From contig JAJFZO010000575.1 of NCBI GenBank assembly GCA_021397835.1, positions 67,001-131,000 on the forward strand: DNA of 64,000 nt, given 5' to 3'. A program made the translations under genes and the position numbers. The notes beneath the pieces are model-generated. The model was not told where the DNA came from and did not search any database. It saw only the letters and a list, made by a program, of their open reading frames with translations. Every line of letters begins with the position of its first letter. Position 1 is the first letter of the stretch. Source of the DNA: Moringa oleifera. Its lineage: Eukaryota; Streptophyta; Magnoliopsida; Brassicales; Moringaceae. Positions 21,275 through 34,127 of the stretch are shown piece after piece.

Positions 21275-23494
21275 ATGGCTCTAAATATTTCTCTTATAAG
21301 GAAATCTTTGTACTCCTCCTTTGCTTCTTTCTATAAAATTCCCACCAAAATATTTTCCTTGGACATCGCCAAAGCTAGAGCTTTTGAATTTTCTAAGCAA
21401 TTCTATTCATCGTCGCCTATCCATCTTGATCTGTATCCCGAAGATGATGACTACCTCTACTATAGCTTTTGCCCCGACTCGTTTTACTCTTCTCTTATTG
21501 ATAACTCAACCCACCAGGGTCACTTGAATCAAGTCCATGCCCAGTTACTCGTTTCAGGATTGCAGTTCAGCGGTTTCTTGATTACCAAGCTGATTAATGG
21601 GAGTTCAAATCTTGGAGATATCGGCTATGCGCGTAAGATGTTTGATAATTTTCCATATCCAGATGTGTTCTCGTGGAATGCGATCATTAGGGGCTATTCA
21701 AGGCACTCACAGTTTCATGATGTTCTTGACATGTATCTAAAGATGCAGTTGGCCTGGGTGCGTCCAGATTGCTTCACTTTTCCTCACGTGCTTAAAGCTT
21801 GCAGTGGGTTGCCAGCTCCTGAAAAGGGTAGGCGAGTTCATGCACAGATATTCAGGCAGGGATTCGAATCTGACGTGTTTGTGCAGAATGGTCTTGTGGC
21901 CTTTTATTCCAAATGCAAACAGATGGGGCGTGCTAGGATTGTGTTTGATTTGTTACTTAATCGAACAATTGTTTCATGGACTTCCATAATTTCTGGGTAT
22001 GCGCAAAATGGCCAAGCTATGGAGGCTTTGAGTATTTTCAGTAACATGAGGGAACTGAATGTGAAACCGGATTGGATTGCTCTTGTGAGTGTTCTCAGGG
22101 CTTACGCTGATGTGGAGGATCTAGATCATGGGAAATCTGTCCACAGTTGTGTGATTAAGATGGGTCTTGAATCAGAACCCGACTTGCTCATATCTCTTAC
22201 AGCTATGTATGCAAAATTTGGGCAGGTGGCTATTGCCAGAACGTTTTTTGATCAAATGAAGGTACCAAATTTGATTTTGTGGAACGCCATGATTTCTGGT
22301 TATTCAAAAAATGGATATGCTGATGAAGCTGTTGAGCTTTTCCGTGAGATGACCTCCAGGAATATTAGAACAGATTCGATCACTGTAAGATCTGCTATTT
22401 CCGCTTGTGCTCAAGTTGGTTCTCTGGAACTGGCAAGATGGATGGGTGATTACATCAGTAATAGTGAGCATAGAGATGATGTCTTTGTTAACACAGCCCT
22501 GATTGATATGTATGCGAAATGTGGAAGTCTAGATTTGGCTCGTTGGGTCTTCGATAGAACCCTTGATAAAGATGTTGTTCTATGGAGTGCCATGATCATG
22601 AGTTACGGATTGCATGGATGGGGTCGAGAAGCCATTGATCTTTACCAGGGGATGAAGCATGCTGGGGTGTCGCCCAATGACGTCACCTTTATTGGGCTTC
22701 TTACAGCATGTAACCATTCAGGCCTGGTGGAAGAGGGATGGCAGCTATTCCATTGCATGAGGGGTTTAGGAATTGAGCCACGCCACCAGCATTATGCTTG
22801 TGTTGTTGACATTCTTGGACGTGCTGGTTATCTGGATCAAGCTTATGATTTTGTTAGGAAAATGCCAATAGAACCTGGAGCAACAGTGTGGGGAGCACTC
22901 TTAAGTGCATGCAAAATACATCGCCATGTGACATTGGGAGAATATGCCGCAGAACAGCTTTTCTCATTGGACCCCTATAACACAGGGCATTACGTGCAAC
23001 TCTCAAATCTCTATGCTTCGGCTCGTCTGTGGCATCGTGTTGCAAAGGTTAGAGTGTTGATGAAAGAAAAAGGACTGAGCAAGGACCTGGGGTATAGTCT
23101 GATTGAGATCAACGGAAAACTTCAGGCATTTCGTGTGGGAGACAAGTCACATCCAAGATCTAAGGAGATACAGGAGGAGCTTGAGTCACTGGAGAAAAGG
23201 TTGAAGGAGGCTGGATTTGTCCCACATAGAGAATCATCTCTGCATGATTTGAATTGTGAAGAGACAGAGGAGAGTCTTTGCAATCACAGTGAGAGGTTAG
23301 CAATTGCTTACGGTCTTATAAGTACAGTTCCTGGAACAACGCTTAGGATAAGAAAGAATCTGCGGGCATGTGTGAACTGTCACTCGGCTACCAAACTTAT
23401 ATCAAAGCTTGTGAACAGGGAGATTGTTGTGAGGGATGCAAACCGTTTTCATCACTTTAAGGATGGGGTGTGCTCCTGTGGAGATTATTGGTGA
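21275..23494 (+). CDS. MEF22: DYW-subgroup pentatricopeptide repeat protein, organelle RNA editing factor
   Basis: An intronless gene of 739 residues. After a Ser/Lys/Phe-rich N-terminus that looks like a mitochondrial targeting signal (about 1-40), PLS-type PPR motifs run from about 80 to 560 (for example DVFSWNAIIRGYSR, NGLVAFYSKC, NLILWNAMISGYSKNGYADEA). E and E+ motifs come next, then a complete DYW deaminase-like domain. The zinc-binding HSERLAIAYGL, CVNCHSATKLI and C-terminal CSCGDYW are all present. Such proteins bind one organellar RNA site and direct C-to-U editing. The sequence resembles Arabidopsis At3g12770 (MEF22, mitochondrial); that assignment is from memory. Confidence 0.92.
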   Translation: MALNISLIRKSLYSSFASFYKIPTKIFSLDIAKARAFEFSKQFYSSSPIHLDLYPEDDDYLYYSFCPDSFYSSLIDNSTHQGHLNQVHAQLLVSGLQFSGFLITKLINGSSNLGDIGYARKMFDNFPYPDVFSWNAIIRGYSRHSQFHDVLDMYLKMQLAWVRPDCFTFPHVLKACSGLPAPEKGRRVHAQIFRQGFESDVFVQNGLVAFYSKCKQMGRARIVFDLLLNRTIVSWTSIISGYAQNGQAMEALSIFSNMRELNVKPDWIALVSVLRAYADVEDLDHGKSVHSCVIKMGLESEPDLLISLTAMYAKFGQVAIARTFFDQMKVPNLILWNAMISGYSKNGYADEAVELFREMTSRNIRTDSITVRSAISACAQVGSLELARWMGDYISNSEHRDDVFVNTALIDMYAKCGSLDLARWVFDRTLDKDVVLWSAMIMSYGLHGWGREAIDLYQGMKHAGVSPNDVTFIGLLTACNHSGLVEEGWQLFHCMRGLGIEPRHQHYACVVDILGRAGYLDQAYDFVRKMPIEPGATVWGALLSACKIHRHVTLGEYAAEQLFSLDPYNTGHYVQLSNLYASARLWHRVAKVRVLMKEKGLSKDLGYSLIEINGKLQAFRVGDKSHPRSKEIQEELESLEKRLKEAGFVPHRESSLHDLNCEETEESLCNHSERLAIAYGLISTVPGTTLRIRKNLRACVNCHSATKLISKLVNREIVVRDANRFHHFKDGVCSCGDYW

Positions 23495-24798
23495 AATGGC
23501 CAGCCGTTGACCTTCACCATAAGTATATTCTTTTTATTCGGTGGCTTCGTATGTGCAACGTTGGTAGCTCCCCTTTCTGAAGTCGTATCAGATAGATGAG
23601 GTTGACGACTGTCATTCTCTTTTCTTGATCTTTTGTTTGTCACCGGTGTACACATAAACTATGATCTTGGAGTTTCGCGTGAATGGTGTCTGTTCTGATC
23701 TTCCTTATGGAATTTGTTGGTTTTAATTAGTAGAAAGTTACCTACAATTAATTAATGTTAAGCCTTGGATGATATAAAATCTTCATTAACCCATACACTG
23801 TGTGATAAGGTGGGGAGAAAGAACTTCCATATGATGCTTGCAAAAAGAACAGCTCTAAAATGTTCTTAAGGTTGCAGGGGCAGACATATGAAACTTTTTT
23901 TTTTTAAATAAAAAATAAAATTTTAAAAATCATTGATGAAACATAAGGGTTTCCCACTCAAGTAGGATATAATAAAATGGTATTTTCCCATTTTCAATAT
24001 TGCACATGAAAAGCTCCAGTAAGTTAAGAGATGTTTATCCTGTCCCCGTAGGAACCATAATACTGCAATTTTTTGGCTCAGAGTCCGTACTTGGGATGGA
24101 TTTTGTTGATATATTTAATAACAGAATTGAATAAAAATAATTCATTTTATAAATAGGTGTAGCATTCAATTTAGTTACAATTATATTTAACAATATATAA
24201 GATTATAAATAAAAATAATAAAAAAACAAATTTTATTTATAAAATTTAATTACTTTATAATTGCAATTATTTTATATAATTTATAATTTATATTTCAATT
24301 TAATTGGAAATAAAAATAAAACACAAAATGAAAAATAAATTTAATAAATAAAATTAAATAACTATTTTCTGAATAAATCAAAATTTTGAGATTTATTAGA
24401 GTTGGAGTAATCAATTGAAAACATACATTTTAATATATTTTCAATGTGAAGCTTCTATTTAATAAAATTTTCAGTTTTAATGCTTATGGGTTATGTATAC
24501 AATTATTTAATTCAATTTCCTAAGTTCATATTCTATTTACATAAATTTTTACTTATAAAATTTGATTTTATAAATAATTTTCATCAAAAAAATTTAAACA
24601 ATATTTGCTTAATTGATTTCCTTTTAGTATTGGAAACAAACTCAACAAGTTTGCTCTCCATCATTCTGGCCCCACTTCACTCTTTTGAAAAGTTCAAACC
24701 CTAATCTAACAATCTCTCCTCACAGGCTCAAGGACTCGTGAGAGAGAAAAAAACACACACACAAAAGAAGAATTACTGAGAAGAACGCCAACGGTGCA
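23495..24798. other. Intergenic, AT-rich in its second half
   Basis: 3' flank of the PPR gene, then an A/T-rich block at about 24090-24620 with no coding potential. A short CA repeat (ACACACACACA) near 24753 lies in the leader of the F-box gene. Confidence 0.45.
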
Positions 24799-26861
24799 AT
24801 GGAAACAAGATCCGCAAAACGGAAGAAGCTTTGGTTTACAGAAAATAAAGGTGAGAGTGACATCGATAGGATCAGCGATCTCCCGGACGTCGTTCTTCAT
24901 CAAATTCTCTTTCTTCTTCCCATCAAAACCATTGCCCAAACCTGCGTGTTATCAAAAAGATGGAGATCTCTATGGTCCTCCTTCCCTGACCTTGACTTTA
25001 CCAGTATCAACACACTTGACACTTGTTCCACAAATCTTAAACCAAGAAAGGTAAAAAGATCACATGGTTTAGCTACCAAAGGAACCGACTTCATCAGTCA
25101 GGTATTGGCGGTCCGCGACAAGCATTCTGATATAAGGATCCTTCGGTTTTGTGAGCCTTTAAGTTTCTCGCATCTCAATGGTTTGATCCGCCGTGCCATT
25201 AGGCATAATGTCCAGGAACTTGACATTGAGGTCGTCACAGATGACTACTTTAATTTCCCCCGATGCGTCCTAACGAGTGAATCGTTAAGGGTTTTCAAGT
25301 TGAAATCCCGTCATCCGGGCTTTAGGTTGCCTCCTTCATCCGTGATGATCGGTGGTTTTCGATCACTCCACACGCTGTTACTCTCGCTCGTCACTCTATA
25401 TAACCAACCTTCCCTCGTGGACTTGTTCACGGATACGTCATTTCCCCTCCTGAAGAAATTGAATCTTGATGCTTGCTTTGGGCTGAAGCATCTCAAGGTT
25501 AGCTGCCGGGTCCTCGAGGATTTAACACTGGAAAATTGTTTTCAGCTGCATGGTTTGGAAATTTCGGGTGCAAAACTGGAGAGATTGCGACTTGCAAGTT
25601 CTTTTGACCCTTATGATGATAAGAACTGGGTGAAGATCAATGCTCCGAAGGTCAGGATTGTTTTCTGGGAATATAATGCTATAACTGATACTAGTTCTCT
25701 AGAAAATTTCACCGCTTTGCAAGAAGCCTCCATTGGTTTGTTCGTACTTCGGGAAGACTTAAGCATGGGAAAGCTTCAGAGTGTATCCAGTCTTTTATCA
25801 GGACTCTCTCAGGCCCGTAGTTTAACACTTGAAAGCCAATGCGTTGAGGTACCTTATAAATTTCTTGCATTTCTCTCTGCACCGAATGCTTTGATATGTA
25901 GGACCTACATGTACATGTCAATCCCGAAGCTCTACCTGCAGCCTAACCTATTTTGTTCTGCATATTGTCTCTGAATTTTCCTTTGAGCTTAATTAACATG
26001 TAGGAATGATTTAGCCATTGAACCTGAGATTGAAATTAATTAATCTGGGGAAGCCATCTTTGGGATTGGAGAAAAGACGCATAGTAACCCTTTGAAATTG
26101 TACGGTAAGAGTGAGAATTCGCATCCATTCTGACAAGCTAGTTGGTGTAGTTCCAAACACTGCCAGTGGCAATATGTTATACTTATTCCATGCTTTCTCT
26201 GCCTTAAATCAGTTCTTCTATCCAAGCGTGTTATTGTATTTAACCTGTGTATATGAAAACCCATGATTTGTGTTACCTTTCATTTTGCACAGATCCTGTC
26301 AAACAAGAATTATTTTGCGCATCTTCTGCAACCATTTAACAACCTCAAATCGTTGGAGTTGTATACCGGTTTCAAAAGACATAACATTCCAGGGCTAGCA
26401 TGCTTGTTCAGGAGCTCTCCCACACTTCACACGCTCATACTCAAGATTATCAATGATTATGAGATTGAAAGGAGAGTAAGTACTGTCATTTTATTCCATT
26501 CTTATTCTCTCCTTTACTGTGGCACACAGATGCACTAAATTTTTCTGATCACATTCAGCAATGGAACAAGGACCTGTGGGACATGTCTACCTCTGTGTTG
26601 GAACAATATTGGGAGTCTCAAACCCAAAGTTTGAAGCCCTTCCTAAATCATCTTAATGTAGTGAAGATCCATGGATTTCTGGAATGTGAGAATGAAGTTA
26701 TTCTAGCAAAGTTTTTGCTCAAGCATGGAAAGGCCTTGCAAGAAATGACTCTTTGCACTGGACATTGCAATTATAGGGATTCTCTGCGGCGACAAAAGAT
26801 TAGGTCACAGATGATGGGATTTTCCTGGGCTTCTTCTAATGCTAAAATTTCATTCCAGTAG
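24799..26861 (+). CDS. F-box / LRR / FBD domain protein
   Basis: Three exons, 24799-25848, 26293-26475 and 26559-26861, join in frame to 511 residues. The F-box is at about residues 22-65 (DRISDLPDVVLHQILFLLPI.. CVLSKRWRSLWSSFPDLDF). Leucine-rich repeats follow (LKKLNLDACFGLKHLKV, LEDLTLENCFQLHGLEI). The C-terminal FBD-like segment has NHLNVVKIHGFLECENEV and FLLKHGKALQEMTL. By family role it is the substrate receptor of an SCF ubiquitin ligase, with unknown target. Splice sites are GAG|GTACC to CACAG|ATCC and AGA|GTAAG to TTCAG|CAATGG. Without splicing, exon 1 reads on to a false stop at 25974. By neighbourhood and domain set it could be the counterpart of Arabidopsis At4g03220. Confidence 0.9.
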
Positions 26862-28238
26862 TCTTGATCATATATAGAGATGCTAAGGTGTTGCTCTTGA
26901 TCTCTTGATCTTCGTGTCGTCCACGCTTAGAAATCTGTCAGAAGCATGCATGCATATACGAAGATTGAGTAAAACCTTGGACCTTCGGAAAGTTTCGATG
27001 CCAGTTTGCTGGTCAGCCATTTGCATCAAGAAAATGTGGATTCGATGATGTTACCTGAGCATGTGTTCATGTTATTAGAGGTCGGACTTCCATCCTTCTC
27101 CTTTGTGGCTGACAGGGCAGGGGACATGAAGGCTCCATCTCACGGCAATTTCTTGAGGAGCCAAGGCTCTGATCATTTTGATGAAAATTAGTGATTCATT
27201 AATTTTCTCTTTTTTTTTGGAGAATCATGCAATTAGCAATCATTGCTCTCTGGAACCATTTTTTTCAAGTCTGCATGCTTCTACTTCTTTCTAAGCTGCT
27301 TACGGACACATTTTCATCACTCTCTCATGCAAGCTGTACATCAATTTGTATACGAAACTGGAAGATCATAAATTTCTGATGTTCAAACTGATCTTCTGCA
27401 ATTATAAAGAAGTAAATCCAACTGGAGATGTGCTGTAAAATTAAGCCAAACCATGAATTCGTTCCAAACGAATTAAGAGGATCCAGTGCTCCAGGTTTGA
27501 TTAATGAAGCTGTAAACAAGATACTTTCTGTAGGTGTTCCCTTGACAAAGCTTAAGAGGCAGGGACCAATAGTGGGGCAGAATTGCTTGAAGTTTAGCAT
27601 GCTGGCTTTCCCCTTGAAAACTTAACCTATTTATTCATGTGTCACTGCTACTTAATTAATAATCGGTCAGAAACATGGTTAATATGCTTAATATGTTCAA
27701 CTTGTGAAATTACATAAGAATTTAGGCTTTAATTATATAAGTGGTAACAAGCATACATGTACATTGTCTAGCTTATTCAGATGAAAATCATGCCCTCTCC
27801 AGAAGGTGATGAAAACTTGTCCTATTAGATAGGAATTAGTCCTTATCTTTGGATGGGTACATCTAGCCTGTAAGAATTGTCCATGCAACTATATATTATT
27901 CTCCATTTAGTGTGCTTAGTTTGTCATAGATAAGCCATGGTATTATGCAAGATATATATCGTACATGATATTAATTATTATTATTATATTATCAGGTCGT
28001 TATATACATGACCCATGATGAGGAATGTAATTGTAAGACTAATTATTTTTATGCTTTTATTTGCTAGGCCCATATTGAAGGAGGAACCGATAAAAAGGGA
28101 GCAGTTGTCCACAAGCTAACGGCAAGCAGTTTGAGAAGAATGTCTCTTGGATCACCACATACTCACAGATCTTCCTGAAAGCTGCAACACAAGATGGTCC
28201 AGCTAGCTGTTCAAGCCCTTTACTTTATTCAGTACTAA
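26862..28238. other. Intergenic between convergent F-box and GH3 genes
   Basis: Contains both 3' UTRs. Open frames at 27006-27191 and 27428-27625 are short and unrecognised. Confidence 0.4.
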
Positions 28239-30348
28239 TTAGGCATCCTTCCACAGCCTATGACCCGGAACCCATTTCGGGCATTTTGGACTGAAGTAAT
28301 TTGAAACAACTCTCGAGTCCAGACGCTCAACGATGGGAGCGTATTTGACGCAGCGTGGTGTCTTGTACTGGTTTATAGATGCACCGTTGCTGATGGCGTA
28401 GTCCATGAGCTTGTCAAATGTTCCGCTCTCCACTATCTTTATCTCCAGAGGGCCAATAGATTTGTCCAAAACTCTACCTTGACGGTACACACTGTTACAC
28501 GATTCTTCAATAGTGAGGCAGCAGTCCTCAAAAACGGAGGGCGGGATTCGGGTCGCCCTGCTGAGGCTGATCTCCCAGTATAGGACATGGTGACCAGGGA
28601 TTGTTGATGTGTCAGCAGAGCTTGTATATTCTGTGAGAGAAGCATCAAACGGTGACAGATGGCTTGCAGCATCCTTCACCGCATTTTGTAGCTCAACTTC
28701 ATCCGTTTTATCAGAATCAATGCTGAGCACAACGTTCTTCCTGCATACAAAGCTGAACTGAGGAGCCTTGTTTTTGAATCCAGCTACTAGAAGTATGTCC
28801 CCCACTCGATAACGATAGAGACCTGCAAAACGAGAAAAAATAAATAAATTTTCGTGTCCTAGATTTTATGTTAAAACTTAATTATGTGGTAGCTAGCAAT
28901 AATACAATTCAGCAATTCAAGTACCTACTCAATGTCTGTACATGCCATAGATATTCAGGCATCAGAAATATGGCATGCATTTCTTCTATATGGTTGGATC
29001 TGAAGTTATTTGACTTACCTGCATAAGTGGTGACCACTAGCTCATATTCTTGTCCCAGTTTGACATCAACAAGATCAACCAATTGTTCGTCATTCTTGTC
29101 ATTGGAATTGGTGAACCCATCCTTTCTGTTCACAGACAGGAACTCAAAATAGGCCATGGTAGGAACGAGGGTGTAGGAGACTTCACAAGGCTTACAAAGA
29201 GGACTCAGATTTAGGCCGAAGTAACACTCTGAAGAGGCATACATGGTGCAAACAAGGGGAAGACCATCACCGTAATAATCAAGAGTAGGAATGTATTGAG
29301 ACATGGTTCCTGTCACTATGACATCTACATACTTGGTGTTTGGCCAAAGCCTAGTTATGATTCCCCTCCATGACTCTTTTCCACATTCCGCCTCAATAAA
29401 ATCAGCAAGCTTGGGGTTTGGTTTCAGACACTTCAAAACAGCCTCTCTCACTGACGGGTCGGTGATTCGGGGGTCCAAGGTTCCTGTTCGAACATCATTG
29501 CACAGTGGCACCCAATGCTTTTCAAGGAACCGAATGGCTCTAATGAAGCCAGAAGCAAAAACCGCACCAACGCGAACAACTTTATCGTTTAGGCAAAGGC
29601 CGCATAGCAATTGAGAGTACATACTCTGGTGAGAATCCAGGGAAAGAATGGTCTCGATGGGGCTAGTGTAGTTGGTGTATGGATCGAAAGGCCTGCCCTT
29701 AAAATGTGAGCTTTTGTAGTAGCTGGTTAGAACTGGACGGGCCACAAGTCCTCCCGGGGTCTTGGATTCGGATTTTATGAACAAGAAATACATTCCTTTA
29801 CCTTTGTCCAAACCAGGGACGAACTGGTTCATCACGGGCATCAACAGGCTATAAAGCAACGATCTCCTCTCAAGGTCTTCTTCGATGGTTGGCATCAACT
29901 TCCTCTCTCCACCAGATGTTCCAGAGCTACGCATGCATAATCAAAACCGTCCCGTAGCATTATGTAACAGTAGGACAAGAATATCATGAAGCAAATTAAG
30001 GTAAGATGGAAAGTAAAGTGAAGATTGCATGCATCTGGAGAATTACCTAGTCAAGAACTCTGATATAGGTTCGGAGCAAAGGATAGGTGAAGTATCCCCG
30101 TTGACGATATGATCAATATCTGGCTTCAGATCCTCATAGCTGACAACAGGCATCACTTTCTTGAAAGTTTCAGGGTCGGTGTGCCCCTTAAGGCCATGGC
30201 GCTCCAAGTACTCGACATTTGCGCTGCGGGAGAGAATTTCAGCAAGAACCCTCTGTTGCACTTGATCGGCATTACGAGTAACGTCTTCAATAAATTGTAA
30301 CGCCTTGTTATTTGTATAAGGGGGTAAGTAGTGACGTTCTTCATTCAT
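28239..30348 (-). CDS. GH3.6: GH3 indole-3-acetic acid-amido synthetase (group II)
   Basis: It conjugates auxin to amino acids through an acyl-adenylate, in the cytosol, and is normally auxin-induced. Three exons, 30047-30348, 29019-29926 and 28239-28822, join in frame to 597 residues, the usual length. The three ATP/AMP-binding motifs are present: [10 protein letters not shown] at the exon 1/2 join, [11 protein letters not shown], and YRYRVGD at the exon 2/3 join. Sequence and length fit the IAA-conjugating group II (GH3.1-GH3.6), not the jasmonate enzymes. An in-frame ATG at 30375 would add nine residues; the ATG at 30348 ([10 protein letters not shown]) fits the family better. The neighbours suggest the GH3.5/GH3.6 orthologue. 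Confidence 0.92.
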
Positions 30349-30453
30349 GGTTTGTTTATCAGTAATTGAAATCAAATCGAACTCATGGAAAGAGGAAGGG
30401 CACTAAAAGAGGTGCTGATTTTTGTGTGGGAAATGAGGCGAGACGGGATGAGG

Positions 30454-30462
30454 TATATATAG
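30454..30462 (-). promoter_or_regulatory. TATA box of the GH3 gene
   Basis: The minus strand reads CTATATATA 106-114 bases before the ATG at 30348, followed by a purine/pyrimidine leader. This is well placed for a core promoter. Confidence 0.65.
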
Positions 30463-30857
30463 AGACCAAGGGAGATGGAGGGTGTAACCCATTAGTGAAT
30501 ACATACAAAGGGATCCAATCAAACAGTAGCAAACATTTACATTTGGCACTCAAGGCTATAATCGTCAATCCGTTTTCCAGAGTTTATTTATAATTAAGCC
30601 ATTGACTTTTCCACGTTAAATAACAAAAATTAAGCATGCAGCTTTATACATGGTTTTCAAGGAATCTGGAGGAGGAAAGGGAGAAGACGAGGGGTACTTG
30701 GCCATGGTAGACGGTTTCAGCAAAGAGGAGTGAGGGGAAGCGTAAAAGCAGGTGAGTGGAGGGGTAAACTGGGTTACATGGGTGCAGGTACCACGGGATG
30801 TTGTTTACAAATCTGGCAGCGCCATTTAAGCTTCTGCTTCAAGAGATGTCCTGGGCG

Positions 30858-30863
30858 CCGACA
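30858..30863 (-). promoter_or_regulatory. Possible auxin response element TGTCGG
   Basis: The minus strand reads TGTCGG about 510 bases upstream of the GH3 start. TGTCGG is the high-affinity ARF-binding word. A single six-base hit is weak on its own but fits an auxin-induced GH3 gene. Confidence 0.35.
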
Positions 30864-33800
30864 CTTTTTGCACACCAAGCATCCTCACAATTAACTTATC
30901 AATTCAGTAGTACAACTTAATTAATTAACAGTGTGTAAGGCTGCTTGTAGTATTCTGTGCTTTAATTATATACAAGTTGAAAACTACTATAGCTTTTGCA
31001 TTGCCGCTCATGCATTGTTACTCAAAATCAAGAATTATTACTTTCCTTGTTAATCAAAAAAGTTGGAACACCTAATGTTAGAACTAAGATATGGTGATTT
31101 AGTAAGTTGAGGGCCATGTTCGTTTAACTGCAAATGTCAACGATATGATCTAAATTCGATTACCCACAAGGATCTAGCCAGCTGATGATTAGTCCCAACA
31201 TATTCATGTTCATGTATAAAGACTCACCCAACTATATATCCGAAAGAAGAAAGACATTTAATCATGCTGGGTACATGGGTGGACCTTAGCAGCTAATTAC
31301 GCAAGCAATGAGGGAGACTGTGTTTATATATCCTAATCAATTAAAGGAAGTAGAGGAAGAAAGACAAAGGATAGAGATCTGCAGCCGTTGACTTGGTGGC
31401 CCCGATCTCCGGCCTCATCTCCGGCTGTCTCCTTTGCCTCTGCACCCGTCACTTTCACTTTCGTATATATAATCCATGTGTTTCTCAAATCACAGCCCCA
31501 CCATCTTAATTTGCCTCTGCCCCTTAACCCCTCCGAGCCCCCGGTCATGCTGCTTTGTGCTTGGTGAGATGGTTATAGGGTTACGCTTTTTTTTTTTTCT
31601 TTTGTTTAAAGAATGTTTTATTAGGTTGCATCCTTTTGTGTTAATTTCCACCATTACTCATCATCGTACATCCCTATATATCCCTGGATCTCTCCTTGGC
31701 TTAATATTCCAATGAAACAATCAATCTACTTTTAATTCATTGAAACCAGATGCAAAGCAATTAGCACAACTGCATGTAAAGAGACTGTGAATTCTCAAGA
31801 GGCCGCAGTTTCACTCATTTAACAAACCTCCAGGCCAGTTAGCATAACTTTTAATTACATGGGACTTTACTTGACATGCTAAAACAAGCCCAAACCAAGA
31901 CATTATACAGCACTAGCTAGGTTCATTTCTTATATCCTTGCTTAATTAATGTTAACATCTCTCGATCTATGCGCCTAATCCTCGTCTCTGGGCAGCCGAA
32001 CTTACTCTGCACATGTACATATATTATGTGGATACATAGAGAACGCTGATGATCAAGGTTCAAAACTTAGCCCTAACTGGTACATAGCACATTGGGAACA
32101 AATTTATTTTCGATGGATGACACTGATACATTAACAACACATAATCTGATTTTGGTGTCTTTACTGCAGATTGATGCAGCCTACTGGGCCAGGGCAGCTT
32201 GCCTACTGACTCCATATATATGGTTTCAGAGGTGAGCTTGGAATTAAAATCGTAGTTCACAGCTTGGTGCCCAAAGTTGATCTGAACTTATTATGGATGA
32301 TAAATTTGACTATCAAGTGAAATCGTGTGCGAAGAAATTACTCTGCGGGAACAGGAGTGAAGCAGTGCTGCGTTTTGGTGCTATATATCCATCAGTTAAT
32401 TTGGGGTCATAAACAAAGAAAAATTACCTGTTTAAGCTAAACATCCTTTATCAACTCAATCAAATCACCTTTATGCAGCCTCACCTCGGAAAGAGACATC
32501 AGGCTTTAATATGGACACGGTAATTAAAATTGCTCAGTTGCCAACATAAGCTGGATTAGGGAAATGACCAAATCATGTTACATTAAATCAGCTTAGAACA
32601 ATTAATTCATCAACTGTTACTTTCCTGTTCCTAATTTTGATACCAAATTAAATGTAATGCTTTGGCATGCAGTTAATTTATATCTAATTATGGGGAGATT
32701 AATGATCATCTTAATCTACTTGCCCATATGGTCACAAGGGGGCTCCAATATTGCTTTTTAATTACCTTTAATTCTGTGAGTAAAGAAGTAGGAGAAAATC
32801 ATAATATATAGCAATTACCACTAACAATGCAAAGCACTGCTCAAAAGAACTTTTCAGGTTTCAGTTCGTGAGATCATGGCTACACAACACACTTTTGAAA
32901 CAAATAAAACAAAGAAAGAAGGAAATTCTGCCGATTAAGAACATAATTTTTCACTTTTAGACAGTTCAATAAATATTGATGAGGACAGTTGCCTCCACTT
33001 TCTTTTTCAACTGATTTACATGGCGATGCATCAACTCAACAAGCAATAGATATCCACAACCACAACTCAAAGCGTACAGACTGACACTACAAGGTAAAAA
33101 GTCAAAAGTCCATATGTACTATAACACTTTAACTAGATAACTTGAAATCCCACTAACTCAAAAGTAAAAAGAAGATCAAGATTTATGAATATTTGATGCT
33201 TCTGTTCTGTTGCTTGACATGTGTGCATGTTTGATCCAATAGGCCATTTTGTTTCATGTGGGAGAAAAGAAACTGCAGAATGTCTTGATTCGTCTCAGGT
33301 AACCTTTCAATCCATTTTCTTTCCTTCATCACTTTGATTAATAATGATTTTAACCTTTGATGAAAAATGAGGGACTTTCCTTCTGCTTTCTGGGTTCCAA
33401 ATCCCAATATCCTTTTATTTCAGGACATATAGTTATAATGGATGGATGTTTGCCCTCGTCTACAACTATTGCCGCGAGACTCTTTGGCTTTTCTTTGTCA
33501 ACTAATATAGTTCTCTAGCCGCACCTCTACATATATATATACATATATTGCTAACCCTACTTAAAAAATTCAGAATCATTTATTAATTATACATGAGCAT
33601 GTCCGGAATTATTTGTTTGTCAAACTGTCTTAGTTCGGAATGTCTTCTCCCCCTTAATATACTGTAAATAATATCAAGAAAGAAGCTATTAGAAGCACAG
33701 CAGATAGTCAAAGTAATGGTTCACTTTCCTGCAACCTTGTACAAATATTTCAGCTTAGCGTCACCACATGTGGGTGTGGGAGCTTAAACTTTCCCTTGGT

Positions 33801-34092
33801 CGAAAATGATTATCCCTATTTCATATGTCGTACAGGCAGGTGGGTTGAAGCAGACTTCATTGTTGTGGGGTTTTGCTTCAATATTGAAGTACTTTCATGT
33901 TTTTAAACGTAGGAATCCTGTGATTTTGTTCCCATTTACACTACTAAAATATTTCCAAAACCTTACAATTAATTAGAGCATGAAGATGATCTTATGTCTC
34001 CACTAAGGCCCCCAAAAAGTTTTATCAGTTGGGCTCTGGCACCCGATCATCAATAATGCTAGCTCTTGATTCCGCAGATATCATTTTTCCAT

Positions 34093-34127
<35 letters not shown>

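Noticed and set aside
34098..34125. TA dinucleotide run as a regulatory element
   Set aside because: Ordinary plant microsatellite, like those at 42850 and 33530.
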